Origin: Ryuthela nishihirai
Taxonomy: Eukaryota > Arthropoda > Arachnida > Araneae > Heptathelidae
Reading direction: 5' to 3'
Assembly: GCA_038380435.1 (NCBI GenBank)
Contig: JAWZYU010000001.1
Coordinates: 16,410,001-16,474,000, forward strand
Length of the DNA: 64,000 bases
Shown: in pieces, positions 23,366-34,940 of the stretch
Layout of the letters: each line of letters starts with the position of its first letter
Position numbering within the stretch: the stretch's first letter is position 1
Notes under the pieces: generated by a model
Database searches by the model: none
Seen by the model: the letters and a program-made list of their open reading frames with translations, nothing else
Told to the model about the DNA's origin: nothing
Program-made: the position numbers and the translations under genes

Positions 23366-25804
23366 GGTTCTTTATAGCGTAGATAGGTTCTAGGATATTA
23401 CCATATAAATCGAAACCAACAACTTTTGGAAACTATGATTGGTTTCAAGAAAAAAATCCTTGCTATGAATAAAAACTTACAGTGAAAATTTTATTTATGC
23501 ATATTTATCTCAAATCTGTCTCTGATTACCAATCTTACATCTGATTTTGTTATAAGTAGAAGAAATTATGTCAGTATATTTACCTATATCATTGTTGTCA
23601 AATATAATACATTATTTAAGATGCAAGAATTAGAAATAGCCGTCGTAACCGATACACCGTCAACTGATGTCGAACATTCTTCATGTACTTCATACTTTAG
23701 TTCACCATGATGTTCCCCGCAGTAATACATCATCTATAGTTTTGCAAATTGTCGTTCCTTCTGTTTCTCCGCACATATATAAACCTTCGGTTCTTCAATT
23801 TCTACATCTGCGCGCGCATCAAAAGTGATGGTAGACGGCAATCATTACTCCTTAAACGTAAGACGAACAGTGGAGCAGGCTGTGGCATTGAAGGGACTTA
23901 GCCTTGCCGTCATTAGCAAGCAGGGAAATGTCTGGGAATCTCCCGACATAACTACTACATACCGACTTAACAAACTATAGGTAACATTTCTGAGAGCAGT
24001 TCTGACCATTGCCATCGGTGCGCACGAGTCGCGTGATTCCAAGTCGCCTTTGTCGGCTTGGAGGAGAACAGACTGTAGAGTTTCATGCTGACTTGTGGGT
24101 GGAAGTTCGGTGGTGCTAATGGTCGACATTTATTGTTGGCACACCCAGGTTCTACAACAGCTATCTGCCACCAAGAGCGATCTTGGATATCTGCCACTAG
24201 GAGCGACTTTGGATATCTGCCGTCCCTTTCTTCAAATCTGTCATTAGCTAAGTTAGCTTAAAAACAAGTGTAGCTAACTTTTGGCAAATTTTTGCCGCAC
24301 GGTACGGTACCGCAGGCCCTGCATCTTCTGGTATGACTCAGATGTTTGTGCTAACGAAAAGGAACTGGTCAACCAAGGCCTATGACATGAATAGAACACA
24401 TGCATTTATTTTTAAGAATATTTTGGGTATTGGAACTTCTGCAGCTGTTAAAATTCCTTGATAAAATTTTTTGGAGTTGAGCTAGTTTTATATTTCTTAT
24501 ATTTTATTTTGTTGTTTGAGGTGGCTTTTCGTAAACGGAAATTTTTTAAAGAGGAATAAGTTATGGGCATTTTACTTGGCATTGATAGTTCAAAGAATGA
24601 AGTCAACGAATTCAGATTATCTTGAGAAGAGAACGAGGTTTCGATTGCAAACAGAATAATCAGCTCACTGAATGGCGAGCATGAAGAATTTTTCAACCCT
24701 AAACAGTGATGATAAAGGAAGTGATTTCAGTGATATTTCCTGGTCCAATCAAATCACTAATGAATCAATGACCGAGAATAATCATGAAAGTCGAGACGGA
24801 CCAGTTCATAATTTTCGATAGGTTCGGAACCCTTTGGAATTTTAAAATTACCGCTGAGTGGCAATATGCATGAATTGATTATAAACAATACAAACCGGTA
24901 TGTTGACCTTCTAAAGCAGCCCCACTGAATCTGCGACTCATAAAACACATAGAAAAATATACTGAATCTGACTCATTTCTTCAAATTATTCCACCAAACA
25001 TATTTAGGTGCATAACTGAATGATTTTACCAATTCCTGTCACTTATTAGAAAGGTATATTATTATTTCTAATCAAGATATTTGCTTGATTTTTTAAAAGT
25101 AGTTTTTTTTTCCTAATTCCTTTGAAATGCATGTTTTCGTTTTTAAATTGAGAATTTACCTCTGCTGCTCTTTCAGAAAATAGTTTGTTGTTTTTAATGC
25201 CTCTTCAATAAGTTTGGGGTTGGACGGTCCTGATCTTCAGGGAAACAAATAAATATGGATTTAATTGGAACTCTGTCGCTAATATTAATGAAAGCGAATT
25301 ATGGGAAATCTTTAATTATGAGAATTTTAAAACTGCCTCCCTCAAAATATTTTGTTCTGAAAATCCCAATCAAGAATCAATCAATTTTGTTCTGATAATC
25401 CCAATCAAAAGATCAAAATCTGATAATCTCAATCAGAATACCAAATTTCTGTTGTTCAAATGATCACATGCATCACACCTCTTCATCGTTTTTTGGTGAG
25501 GTATTTTAACCTGTCTGATTGAAGTTTTGTGCACACACCGGCGTATACATAACGTATTCAATAGATTCGTAAATGTGAATCAATTTTTCCCCTTCTTCTT
25601 CCGTCTCCCTGATTGTTCCCCTCGGGATCAGCCACTGAGTTAGGCATTAGAGAGACATTTCACCACTCTAGCAATAACATTTATATACTCATAAGAAATC
25701 ATATATAATTCTCTTTGACAATGGCAGTTAAGTGATATCGTGTTTAAAAACTGAGTTTGGAATCCAACCCGAAGACTAAATGCACAAACTTGTTAACTTT
25801 GAAA
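23366..25804. other. Spacer; small tandem repeat; possible DNA-transposon debris
   Basis: A 26-bp tandem duplication (ATCTGCCACCAAGAGCGATC and its variant) lies at 24163-24214. Around 24700-24900 a few plus-strand codons (MHELIINNTNRY) faintly resemble piggyBac transposases, but this is too weak to call. The minus frame at 23845-24129 has no motif. Confidence 0.4.
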
Positions 25805-25818
25805 AGTCGATCGTCCGT

Positions 25819-26201
25819 TGGGTTGTTTTACCTCTGAGCGACACTTGTTTTGCACTCCATAGGCTAAATGGCCAGGTCACAAGGACCCCGAAAGCTCGGA
25901 GAAGGTTGGGAGAGGGGACCCACTGGAACAGCTGTTGGGAGACAGATGATAGCCTCCCGTCAAGGCCATCCAGCGTGTTCTTTAACGTGCACAGGGTATG
26001 GCTCTCCCACACATGGGGCCACGGCTTAACGTCCCATCCGACGGACGGTGGCCTTTTCAAGCCCATCGGTGTCCCCTACTGACCGTGGGCAGGGCGGGGA
26101 ATTTTGCGGAGATAAGTCTCAACGCTGACCCAGTTGGGACTAGAACCTGGGAACTGCAGATTACGAGCCTGATGCGCTACCGACTGAGCCACCCCCGCCA
26201 C
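25819..26201 (-). repeat. Main SINE, copy 6
   Basis: Full length, 383 bp, with the 14-bp duplication AGTCGATCGTCCGT (25805-25818, 26202-26215). Confidence 0.96.
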
Positions 26202-26517
26202 AGTCGATCGTCCGTAGAAGGCGACAGAAAGTCTTATTTCCATGTCAAGTTAAAGGGCACAAATAATGGTATACATGCTTCCATCTCTCTCTGCTAACAG
26301 ATGTTGGAAATGATTACTTTTCAAAATTTGACTCAATGGACCCTTCGGCAAAGTAATTTACTCTGTTGCGTGCACAAATGTGATGCTCAAAAATAAAACT
26401 ACCTAAAAAAAAGAGCGAAGCTTAAAATATCGCAGAAGGTACAATTAAATGGATGATAGAATAACCGGAAAATGTCATGAAATGGCAGGAGAATATATCA
26501 AAATATCCTAGAATGGG

Positions 26518-26900
26518 TTGGGTTGTTTTACCTTTGAACGGCACTTTTTTGTACACAATGGGCTAAATGGCCAGGTCACAAGGACCCCGAAGGCTCAAAG
26601 AAGGTTGGGGGAGGGGATCCATTGAAACAGCTATTAGAAGACAAATGTCAGCCTCCCGTCAAGGCCATCCAACGTGTTCTTTAACGTGCACAGGGTATGG
26701 CTCTCCCGCACACGGGACCACGGCTTTACGTTCCATCCGAAGGATGGCGGCTTTTCCAAGCCCATCGTTGTATCCTACTGACAGTGGGCAGGGAGGGGAG
26801 TTTTGCGGAGATAAATCTCAACGCTGACCCAGCTGGTACTCAAACCTGGGAACTGCAGATTAAGAGCTTGTCGCGCTACCGACCGAGCCACCCCTGCCCC
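26518..26900 (-). repeat. Main SINE, copy 7
   Basis: Full length, with the 12-bp duplication TCCTAGAATGGG (26506-26517, 26901-26912). It lies within the minisatellite. Somewhat more diverged than most (for example AACGGCAC, TGTCAGCC). Confidence 0.95.
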
Positions 26901-27441
26901 TCCTAGAATGGGAGGTCGAATTTTTTTAAAATCTAACGAAATGATTGATAGAATTGCAAATATATAAAACTATATTTAAATATGTACAGAAATAACTGCA
27001 AAATCACAAAAAATATTTTCGAATGGATGGTAAAATATCTTCGAAAAATACTTTGAAAAGTTATATATAAAAAATATTAGAATGTACATTGAAAAGAACG
27101 ATAGAATAACACCAAAATTGCGCAAAGTGCATGGGAATGGGAAACTGAACATCTTCAAATATCCTAGAATGGAATCCGAATAGCAGTAAAATAAACAAGA
27201 AATGTTTAGTTCTGAAATACATGCACTGAAACGGGTAATGGAATAGCTGGAATGGGTGACAGAATACCTAGGAAATCTCAGAGTACCCCGTGCTGTCTGT
27301 CGCATTTATTTAAAAGACACTATATTAAGCTGAGATGGGTGGAGGAATGAATCACAAGATACAGTGAAATGGATGTTAGAATAACTGGAAATAACACAGA
27401 GTACACTGAAATGGAAGCTAGAATATCTTCCGATTATATTA

Positions 27442-28674
27442 CACTGAAGTGCCATTGAATTAGGGATAGCAACCTAGTAACGTGTTGGACCCCCTCTGGC
27501 CATGATAACGGCCGCCACACGACGAGGCAAGAACTCCATAAGCTTTGCGCAGATTTCTACAGGTATGGCGACCCATGCATCCTCCAGAGCTGTCCACAAT
27601 TCTCTCAATGTCGTCGCTAATGGGATATGGGCCCGAACACTCTGCTCGATGGTATCCCAAAGATTTTCGATGGGATTTAAAACTGGGTTTCTAGGTGGCC
27701 AATCCATTATTTCAAAGTCAGAAGAATGCTCTTGCAACTATGCAGTAGCCCACCTGGACCTGTGAGATGAACAATTGTCTTGCTGGTAGACGCCATCTCC
27801 ATTGGGATGCATGATGGCCATAAATGGGTGTATATTGCCAGCCATGAGTTCTATGTAACCGGGATGCATTTAGAGGCGTCGGTACACGTACCAAAGATCC
27901 AACAAAAGTCCAACTGAAGATATCCCAGGCCATCACTGAACCACCACCAGCTTGTATAGTTCCGACCTGACATGCAGGATCCATGGCTTCATGGGGTTGG
28001 CGCCATACCTTCAGTCTCCCATCAGCGTGATGAAGTTTAAAACAGGATTCATCACTCCAGGCTATCTGTTGCCAATTTTCAATGGTCCGGTTTCGATGTT
28101 CTTTAGCCCAGGCAAGGCATTGAGCCCGATGTTGTGCTATTAGAAGTGGGACTCTTATAGGTCGTCGGCTCCCGAAGCCGAGATGATGAAGTGAGCATTG
28201 CACGGTCCGTGCACTGATTTTCCGGCTGGAACCCACGATCAGATGGAAGGTGATTTCTGATAATGTCTGGCCCTATCGGTCCGTACAATGCGGGTCAGAT
28301 GTCGAAGCCCACGATCATTTAAGGCGGGTTGTCCGTTGCAGTTTGTCCGGTACTTTTTTTTTTTGGGGGGGGGTAGGGGTGAATTTTCATATTCCCGGAA
28401 CACTCTTGAAACTGTCTACGAGAATATTCTAGTTCTTTGACAATTTCGGAGATCGAGTGTCGAATCTTCGGGCACCTACGATCTGCCCTCTGTCAAATGC
28501 ATCTAAATCCTGTGCCTTTCCCATTACGCTTCTCACGACGAATGCTTGAGGAAGCCAAAGCTGGCAGCTACATATGACCAGCTATATATGATTAGCCACG
28601 CATGCACGCAAATGCGAGACTTGTGGAACTGAATTTGGATAACGTCTCCTACCCTAGTTAACGGCACTTCAGTG
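27442..28674 (-). mobile_element. Tc1/mariner-group transposon
   Basis: TA duplications at 27440-27441 and 28675-28676. The inverted ends read CACTGAAGTGCCATTGAATT and CACTGAAGTGCCGTTAACTA. Length 1233 bp. It inserted into the minisatellite. Confidence 0.93.
27474..28524 (-). pseudogene. Tc1-like transposase, broken
   Basis: Starts MGKAQDLDAFDRGQIVGARR at 28524. The first catalytic block is WSDESCFKLHHADGRLKVW, the second QQDNCSSHRSRWATA, and the third PVLNPIENLWDTIEQSV; it ends MARGGPTRY. Counting through one stop, 36 residues lie between the second D and the E, so a DD36E-type family is possible. Lesions: a stop early in the HTH region, a poly-T/poly-G tract at 28348-28372 within coding sequence, a frame change near 27830 and a stop at about 27735. 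The SPDLNPIE motif is altered to NPVLNPIE, but the glutamate is kept. Confidence 0.88.
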
Positions 28675-29663
28675 TAGAATGCAACCTTAATCACTACAAA
28701 ATCTCACTTAGTAAATCGGAATGTCTGTCGGAATTGCTTGAAAAACAATAAAATATAGTGAAGTGAAAGTGGAGTGAATACAAAATCTCCGAAAACACAA
28801 TGAATTGGGTAGCAGTACAGCTAGAAAATCACACAGAGTACAACGGAGTATGAGATAATTCCTTAAAAGGTGCTAAAACATGTTGAAATGGACGATGCAA
28901 TGAGTACAAAATTTCCAATATCCGGTGAAATGGTAGTGAAATAGTTGCAAAAAGTAGTAAAATGTTCAAGAACGGCTCAGAGAATTGTCTAAGAAACACT
29001 AAATTATACTGATATGGTGATGTGAATACAAAATTCCGCAATTACTGTGAAATAGAACATCTTACAAATATACTGGAATGGACCCCACAACTACCACAAA
29101 ATCTCACAGGGCAAACCGAAATGCTCTCCATTTTGCTTAAAAAAACACTTAAATATAATGAAGTGAAGGTTGAGGAAATACAATTTCGTAAAAATGCATT
29201 AAATGGATATCAGAGCAACTGTAAAATCACGAAGTGTACAGCGAAATTAGTGACAGATTACTTCCGAAAATATGCTAGAATGCATATTTAAGATATTTAC
29301 TAAATATATCGGAATGGAGAGCAAAACTCCCGTAAAATCATATGAAATACATTAGAATGACTGATGGAATTGCTGAAAACGTTAAAATATTCAGAAATAG
29401 ATGGTGCAATGGATGATTGCAAATTGTTCTCAAATAAAGTGAATTAGGAACCGAATAACCACAAAATCTCACAAAACGTACTGGAATCGTTGAGAGAATT
29501 GTCTGAAAGCAGTAAAATGCAAGAGAATGGATAACGGAATAATTGTGAAATCACACAAAGCACAGAGGAATGGAATGAAAGGCAAAACAACTGACAAACC
29601 CCCTCGAATGACTGACAGGTTTGCCTCAAAAGCAGAAAATATATTGAAGGGACTGAATGAATA

Positions 29664-31731
29664 CAGTAGACTCTCTCTTATCCGGTCTCGGCTCAACAGG
29701 CCTCCGCTTTAGCAGGTTGTTCCAAGAAGCGGAGGCAAGTCTCAGCTTGTTTTGCTTATTTGCTTCAGTTCTAAGAAGCGGAAGAAAGTCGCCGCGTGTT
29801 TTGTTTATAGTACAGTACAGATTTGCTTCAGTTCCTCTTTGTGAATATTACAGTGTACTGTGTGTATACAGGAGTGTGTGTTGCGATATATTAATTATTG
29901 TGCGGTACAAAATGAATGGGTGCAAACGTAAGCGTAATGTCGTTACGATGGAGATGAAATTAAAAGCGTTAGAAAGCATTGACAAAGGTTATTCAGTAAA
30001 GCATATTTGTGACGAACTAGGTGTTGGTAAACGCACGGTAGATGACTAGAGAAGGAATTGAAAATCTTACAAGATTTTTGCACTCAAGTCGAGTCTGAAA
30101 AAACGATTTCTTCTTGGTGCACTCTTAAAAAGCCGAAAAATGAAATTGTCGATGATGCACTTTGGTTATGATTCATGCAAGAGCGTCTAAAAGGAACGCC
30201 AATCAGTGGACTAATCTTGAAAGAAAAAGTATTTATCCTTTATTCTACAATCAATAATGGGCGAGATTTTTCAGCAAGCGAAGGATGACTTTCTCTCTGG
30301 AAAAAAACACTGTAACTCCTTAAAAGATACTGTACACTCCTTAGAAGATGTTTTTTTTTGTCAGCTGATCCTTTAGCAGCAATGGCATTTTCAGAAAAAC
30401 TTTTAGTGCTTATTGCAGAAGGCCTATGCGCAGAACAAATCTACAACGTAGATGAGACTGGGTTAAATTTTAAACTTCTTCCAACGAAAACGTTTGTGAC
30501 AGCGCAAGAAACCTCAGCATCAGTATTTAGAACAAACAAACAAAGAATCACTGTGGCTGTGTGCACAAATGCTGCAGATATGCACAAACTTCCTCTTTTG
30601 TAATTGGGAAATCAGCAAAACCCCGAGCATTCAAGAATTTAAATTTAGTTACTCTACCAGTTTACTACAAAGCTCAAAATTCTGCTTGGATAGACTCGTA
30701 TTTATTTAAAGAGTGATTCTTTACAGAATTTGTTCCAAAAGTAGAAAACCACTTGACAAGTCAAAATGCCTGTAAAGGCCCTACTCATTCTCGACAATGC
30801 CCCAAAACACCCAAGCGAACTCATTTCTGACAACATAAAAGCCATGTTTTTACCACCTAATATAACATCTTTAGTGCAACCAATGGATCAAGGCGTGCTT
30901 GCAAGTTTAAAAAGGCGACACAGGAGAAAGCTTCCTTTAGAAATTCTACAGCGAACCGAAAATGACGGAATATGACTTTTAAATGCTTTGAAAACAATGA
31001 ATATCAGGGATGTGATCTGCATGTTGGCAAGAGCTTTAGAGAAAAGCCTCGTACAACCTTTGTGAAGTCATGGGGAAAACTTCGAAGGGTCGAAGTTGAA
31101 AACTGTGTAGAAAGTGCCAAGGACAACAACACGAAAGTATCGAAGGAGCCTGCGAATGCCGAAGATACGACGGATAATAAAAATATTTCGCTGCCTAATG
31201 ACTTAAACTGCTGCCTGGATGTGACACACTTGAAGAGGATGGCATTGAAAAATGGTTAAAAGGTGATGAACAGTTGGAAAATGAAACACTGAATGATCAC
31301 GAAATTATCAAAGCAGTCTGCCAAGAAGGGAACGGAGAAGAAGCGGAGAATGAAGAAGAAGAGAAAGAAAAGGAAAAAGGGAAAGTAAGCCATATTGAAG
31401 GAAAAGAATCTTTTGACGTTCCAGTAAGATACATTGAACAACAACAGGCCTCATCTGCGATTGATGCGATATTTACAAAAAAAATGGCAAGACTTTGCAG
31501 CTAAAAAAGTGTTAAGTTCAAAGAAACAAAAGAAAATCACGGACTTTTTCAAGTGAGTGTGAATAAATTGTTAATATTGTACAACAAATTATTAATTAAA
31601 ATACAGTACAGTTATTATTTTTGTCATTTGCCGTTTTTATTTATTTTCTGACACAATTTTCTGATTAACCGGCCTTTCGTTCATACGGCCAGGGGTCCGG
31701 TCCCGTAAGAGCTGGATAAGAGGGTCTGCTG
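29664..31731 (+). mobile_element. Tigger/pogo DNA transposon
   Basis: TA duplication at 29662-29663 and 31732-31733. The left end CAGTAGACTCTCTCTTATCC pairs with CAGCAGACCCTCTTATCC read inward from the right, the standard Tigger/pogo terminus. Length 2068 bp with one plus-strand transposase pseudogene. It inserted in the left arm of the inverted repeat. Confidence 0.95.
29912..31556 (+). pseudogene. Tigger/pogo transposase (CENP-B-like HTH, DDE_1)
   Basis: MNGCKRKRNVVTMEMKLKAL begins a CENP-B N-terminal HTH (to about residue 45: GVGKRTVDD), ended by a stop at 30047. The DDE_1 domain is readable further on: AEQIYNVDETGLNFKLLP (first D) and [14 protein letters not shown] followed by [18 protein letters not shown] (second D and third D region). 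A K/E-rich linker follows, then SSKKQKKITDFFK to the stop at 31554-31556. QKKITDFF fits the PCNA-interacting PIP-box pattern Q-x-x-I-x-x-F-F, which I recall for Drosophila pogo. About six stops or frameshifts break it. Confidence 0.9.
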
Positions 31732-32183
31732 TATGTACAAAATGTCATAAAATAAAATGAAATGGGTATCAGTGAACTTTCCGAGTGAAAACGCTGTCGA
31801 ATTGTTAAACAATCTTGGACGAACTAAATATTATATTAAAATTATCGTTCATAGAATACAGTGACTTATCAAACGATTTCCGGAAATACACATAAAATTA
31901 ATCTATTCGTATAATTTACATTTTTCATCAGAAATGTCGACAACGAAAAGAATTTTTATAAAAATATCAGATAACCAAATAAGTTCGTGCGGGTTTTCAA
32001 TGTTATCATTTCAACGAAAAGTAAGTAAGCACAATTGCAAGTGGTGTACATGTATCGATATACAGTCGAAAACGCGTGACACATGCTTTCGACTGTAGTA
32101 ATCAGTTGATGTGTAGCAAGCGTGGAAAGCGGTTCGGTGAAATTGGGAAGGGTGGCAAAAACATGTCAGTGTCGAATACATTT

Positions 32184-32265
32184 GTTTTTATTCTATGATT
32201 CAATCGTTTTTACTCTATGATTCAATCGTTTTTACTCTATGATTCAATCGTTTTTACTCTACGAG
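32184..32265. repeat. 22-bp tandem repeat, about four units
   Basis: CTATGATTCAATCGTTTTTA-type units start at 32193, 32215, 32237 and (partial) 32259, an exact 22-base period. They lie at the start of the mariner transposase gene and disrupt its N-terminal codons. Confidence 0.9.
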
Positions 32266-32482
32266 TTCAAACTGAGAACTAGAGTGGCACAAACAGCCCG
32301 CAAAATACGTACGGTATTTGGAGAGAATATAGTGAGCAAATGGACAGCCCAAAAGTGGTTCAGAAAATTTGCATCAGGCGAAGAAACACTTGAAGATGCA
32401 ACTGGCGAGGGAAGACCGACCGCCATTGATGACATTGAGCTGAAGGCCAGCATCGAGTTGAATTCGCATCAAACGTGCCAAG

Positions 32483-32870
32483 GTTGGGTTGGGATGTTTT
32501 ACCTCTGAGCGGCACTTTTTTGCACACCATGGGCTAAATGGCCAGGTCACATGGACCCCGAAGGCTCAGAGAAGGTTGAGGGAGGGGACCCACTGGAACA
32601 GCTGTTGGGAGACAGATGGTAGCCTCCCGTCAAGGCCATCCAGCCTGTTCTTTAACGTGCACAGGGTATGACTCTCCCGCACACAGAGCCACAGCTTAAC
32701 GTCCCATTCGACGGACGGCGGCCTTTCCAAGCCCATCGGTGTTCCCTACTGACCGTGGGCAGGGCGGGTAATTATGCGGAGATAAATCTCAACGCTGACC
32801 CAGCTGGGACTCGAACCTGGGAACTACAGATTACGAGCCTGGCGCGCTACCGACTGAGCCACCCCTCCCG
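32483..32870 (-). repeat. Main SINE, copy 8 (inside mariner)
   Basis: 12-bp duplication AAACGTGCCAAG (32471-32482, 32871-32882). The duplicated bases are transposase codons, so the SINE is younger than the mariner. Confidence 0.97.
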
Positions 32871-33085
32871 AAACGTGCCAAGAGCTTGCAGAAAGGTTCT
32901 ATGTAAGTGATGAAACCGTTTGTTTGCAATTACACCATCTACGAAAAGTCTGGAAGCTGAGCAAATGGGTTCAACACGAACTGACTGCCGACAACACACG
33001 ATCTGCTCGTCGCTGCTTTCACGCTACAAGAATGAGCCTTTCTTGGAGAGATTGTTACCTGCGATAAAAAATGGATTGTCTATAG

Positions 33086-33284
33086 CATTGGATCTCAACC
33101 TTTTATGCTTCACGTACCCCCTAGAAATGTGTATATAACTGGCGTACCCCTTGTATAGATAGATAAAACTATATTTATAGTAAAACAATGGTTATTTTTA
33201 CTTAGTTACTAGATCTAGCGACTTTTGAGCTCTCACGGCGTACCCCAAAAAATTTTACCACGTATCCCACGTTGAGAACCCCTA
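33086..33284. mobile_element. hAT-type MITE, copy 2 (inside mariner)
   Basis: Flanked by the perfect 8-bp duplication GTCTATAG (33078-33085, 33285-33292). Begins CATTGGATCTCAACCTTTTA and ends GTTGAGAACCCCTA. Matches 22237-22459. The 8-bp duplication with central TA and the end sequence place it in hAT. Confidence 0.92.
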
Positions 33285-33752
33285 GTCTATAGGATCACCA
33301 ATCGTTCATAGCATTGGTTGTCGTCAGTGAACCTGTACTGCACACACCAAAGTCCAGTATCTACCAACAAAAAATGTTGCGTGTTTGGTGGACTACAGCT
33401 GCTATCGTCCATTATGAGCTTCTGGCAACTGATCAGACAATCACTGGTGACATCTACTCGGCACAGCTACAAAGGGTTGACGATGCACTGCTCCTTAAAC
33501 GGTCTGCACTTGTTCATTGCAAAGGCATTGTAGTTCTTCAGGACAAAACTCGCCCTCACACAGGATGAGTGACCGGAGGCAATCTCCACAGTCTTAGTTT
33601 AGGAAATTCCACCCCGCTCTCCATATTTCCTAGACATCGCGTAATCCGACTACCTCTTTTTAGACGCTGGACAATCATATGCACAACCGACAATTTCGAA
33701 ACTAAGAATCACTGGAAGCGGAGTTGGCTGCTTACTTCGCATCTAAAGATGG

Positions 33753-34143
33753 GTTGTTGTGTTGGGTTGTTTTACCTCTGAACGGCACTTTTTTGCACAC
33801 CATGGCTAAATGGCCAGGTCACATGGACCCCGAAGGCTCAGAGAAGGTTGGGGGAGGGGACCCACTGGAACAGCTGTTGGGAGACAGATGGTAGCCTCCT
33901 GTCAAGGCCATCCAGCGTGTTCTTTAACGTGCACAGGGTATGGCTCTCCCGCACACGGGGGCCACGACTTAACGTCCCATCCGACGGACGGCGGCCTTTC
34001 CAAGCCCATCGGTGTCCCCTACTGACCGTGGGCAGGGCGGGAATTTTGCGGAGATAAATCTCAACGCTGACCCAGCTGGGACTCGAACCTGGGAACTACA
34101 GATTACGAGCCTGGCGGGCAACCGACTGAGCCACCCCCGCCCC
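33753..34143 (-). repeat. Main SINE, copy 9 (inside mariner)
   Basis: 10-bp duplication CTAAAGATGG (33743-33752, 34144-34153) within the C-terminal transposase codons. The tail end is longer here (GTTGTTGTGTTGGGTTG). Confidence 0.96.
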
Positions 34144-34311
34144 CTAAAGATGGACAGTTCCACTGGAGTGTCATTTACAAACTTCTATATCATTGCTAAA
34201 AGGTTATAGATTTTGCTAGTGCTTACTTTCCTTAATAAAATACCTTTATTCACTTTTTATATATGGTTTCATTTTACCCACAAAAATCGCACGAACGTTT
34301 TTGGTTACCTG

Positions 34312-34757
34312 TACTTTTCGCAGTCTAAATTTCTGATAAAAAACGTAAAATACAGGAATAGATTAATCCCATAATTTACGTTTATATCGTTTGATAAGAT
34401 ATTTATAACGTTTGATAAGTGGTTGATAACGATAATTTTCTTATAATATTTAGGTGGTCCAAGATTGTTTGGCCATTCAACAGCGTTTCCACTCGGAAAA
34501 TTCACTGATACCCATTTCATTGTATTTTGTGTCATTTTGCAAATATTCAATTATGATATTACTTCAGTATGTTCTCTGCTTTTGAGGCAATTCTCTCAGT
34601 CTTTCTAGAGGATTATCAGTTGTTTCACCTTCATTCCTTTACATTTGGGAATATTCTGCAATCCGTTCCTCGGTACTTTGTCTGATTTTACAATTATTCC
34701 GTCATTCATTCTATTGCATTTTACTGCTTGCAGACAATTCTATCAACCATTCCAGGA
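34312..34757 (-). repeat. Right arm of large inverted repeat
   Basis: The reverse complement matches the left arm across the Tigger. Arms meet at the mariner: the TTTCTGATAAAAAACG region of the right arm pairs with the TTTTTCATCAGAAATG region of the left. Beyond 34757 pairing stops. Confidence 0.85.
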
Positions 34758-34849
34758 TTTGAGGATTGCTCTAGTACAATAATCATTCACGATGATTACT
34801 GAGAGGGGAAGACTTACAATATCCAAGTCTGAGATTATTTAGGGAGGAT

Positions 34850-34940
34850 CCAATACAATACAATATCCTACAAATTTAGGGAGGATCCAATACAATACAA
34901 TATCTTACAATATCCAAGTCTGAGATTTATTTAGGGAGGA
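34850..34940. repeat. Short tandem repeat, about 38-bp units
   Basis: ATTTAGGGAGGATCCAATAC followed by AATACAATATCYTACAA occurs twice, with a third partial unit. Confidence 0.75.

Larger units (their letters stand above)
26430..29661. repeat. Degenerate minisatellite, 32-43 bp units
   Basis: The sequence is a long series of units beginning GAATGG or GAAATGG and continuing GATGATAGAATAACTG-(AAAATCACACAAAGTACA)-like, of variable length (about 32-43 bases). It is interrupted by a SINE (26518-26900), a Tc1 (27442-28674) and, at its right edge, a Tigger (29664). Units are strongly diverged. The array continues past the Tigger into an inverted arm. Confidence 0.7.
29485..31966 (+). repeat. Left arm of large inverted repeat (Tigger inside)
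   Basis: 29485-29661 plus 31734-31966 (about 410 bases once the Tigger is removed) pair with the reverse complement of 34312-34757. Shared words include GAATTGTCTG-AAGCAGTAAAATGCA, TTGCCTCAAAAGCAGA, GAAATGGGTATCAGTGAA and AAACAATCTTGGAC. By eye the first 110 bases left of the mariner match at roughly 85 percent. Confidence 0.85.
32257..34208 (+). pseudogene. Mariner transposase, split by two SINEs and a MITE
   Basis: The N-terminal HTH region reads VAQTARKIRTVFGENIVSKW then TAQKWFRKFASGEETLEDAT. After SINE 8 the frame resumes ELAERFYVSDETV and ANGFNTN/KWVQHELT-like blocks. After the MITE it continues QQKMLRVWWTTAAIVHYELL, GDIYSAQLQRVDDALLLKRS and VVLQDKTRPHTG, with the second catalytic aspartate kept. 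After SINE 9 the C-terminus FTNFYIIAKRL ends near 34208. The YSPDLAPSD block is frameshifted near 33620. It is dead, but each insertion can be ordered in time. Confidence 0.87.
31968..34311 (+). mobile_element. Mariner (mellifera/irritans type) with three nested insertions
   Basis: Left end CAGATAACCAAATAAGTTCG and right end (inverted) CAGGTAACCAAAAACGTTCG carry the mariner signature AAGTTCGTGCG. TA at 34312-34313 is matched by TA at 31965-31966. Removing two SINEs, one hAT MITE and their duplications leaves about 1.34 kb, a standard mariner length. It sits at the apex of an inverted repeat. Confidence 0.9.

Noticed and set aside
24700..24950. piggyBac transposase fragment
   Set aside because: Only a few residues resemble the family; no TTAA ends and no catalytic block visible.
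31256..31444. Phenylalanine-rich minus frame
   Set aside because: Antisense of the K/E-rich linker of the Tigger transposase.
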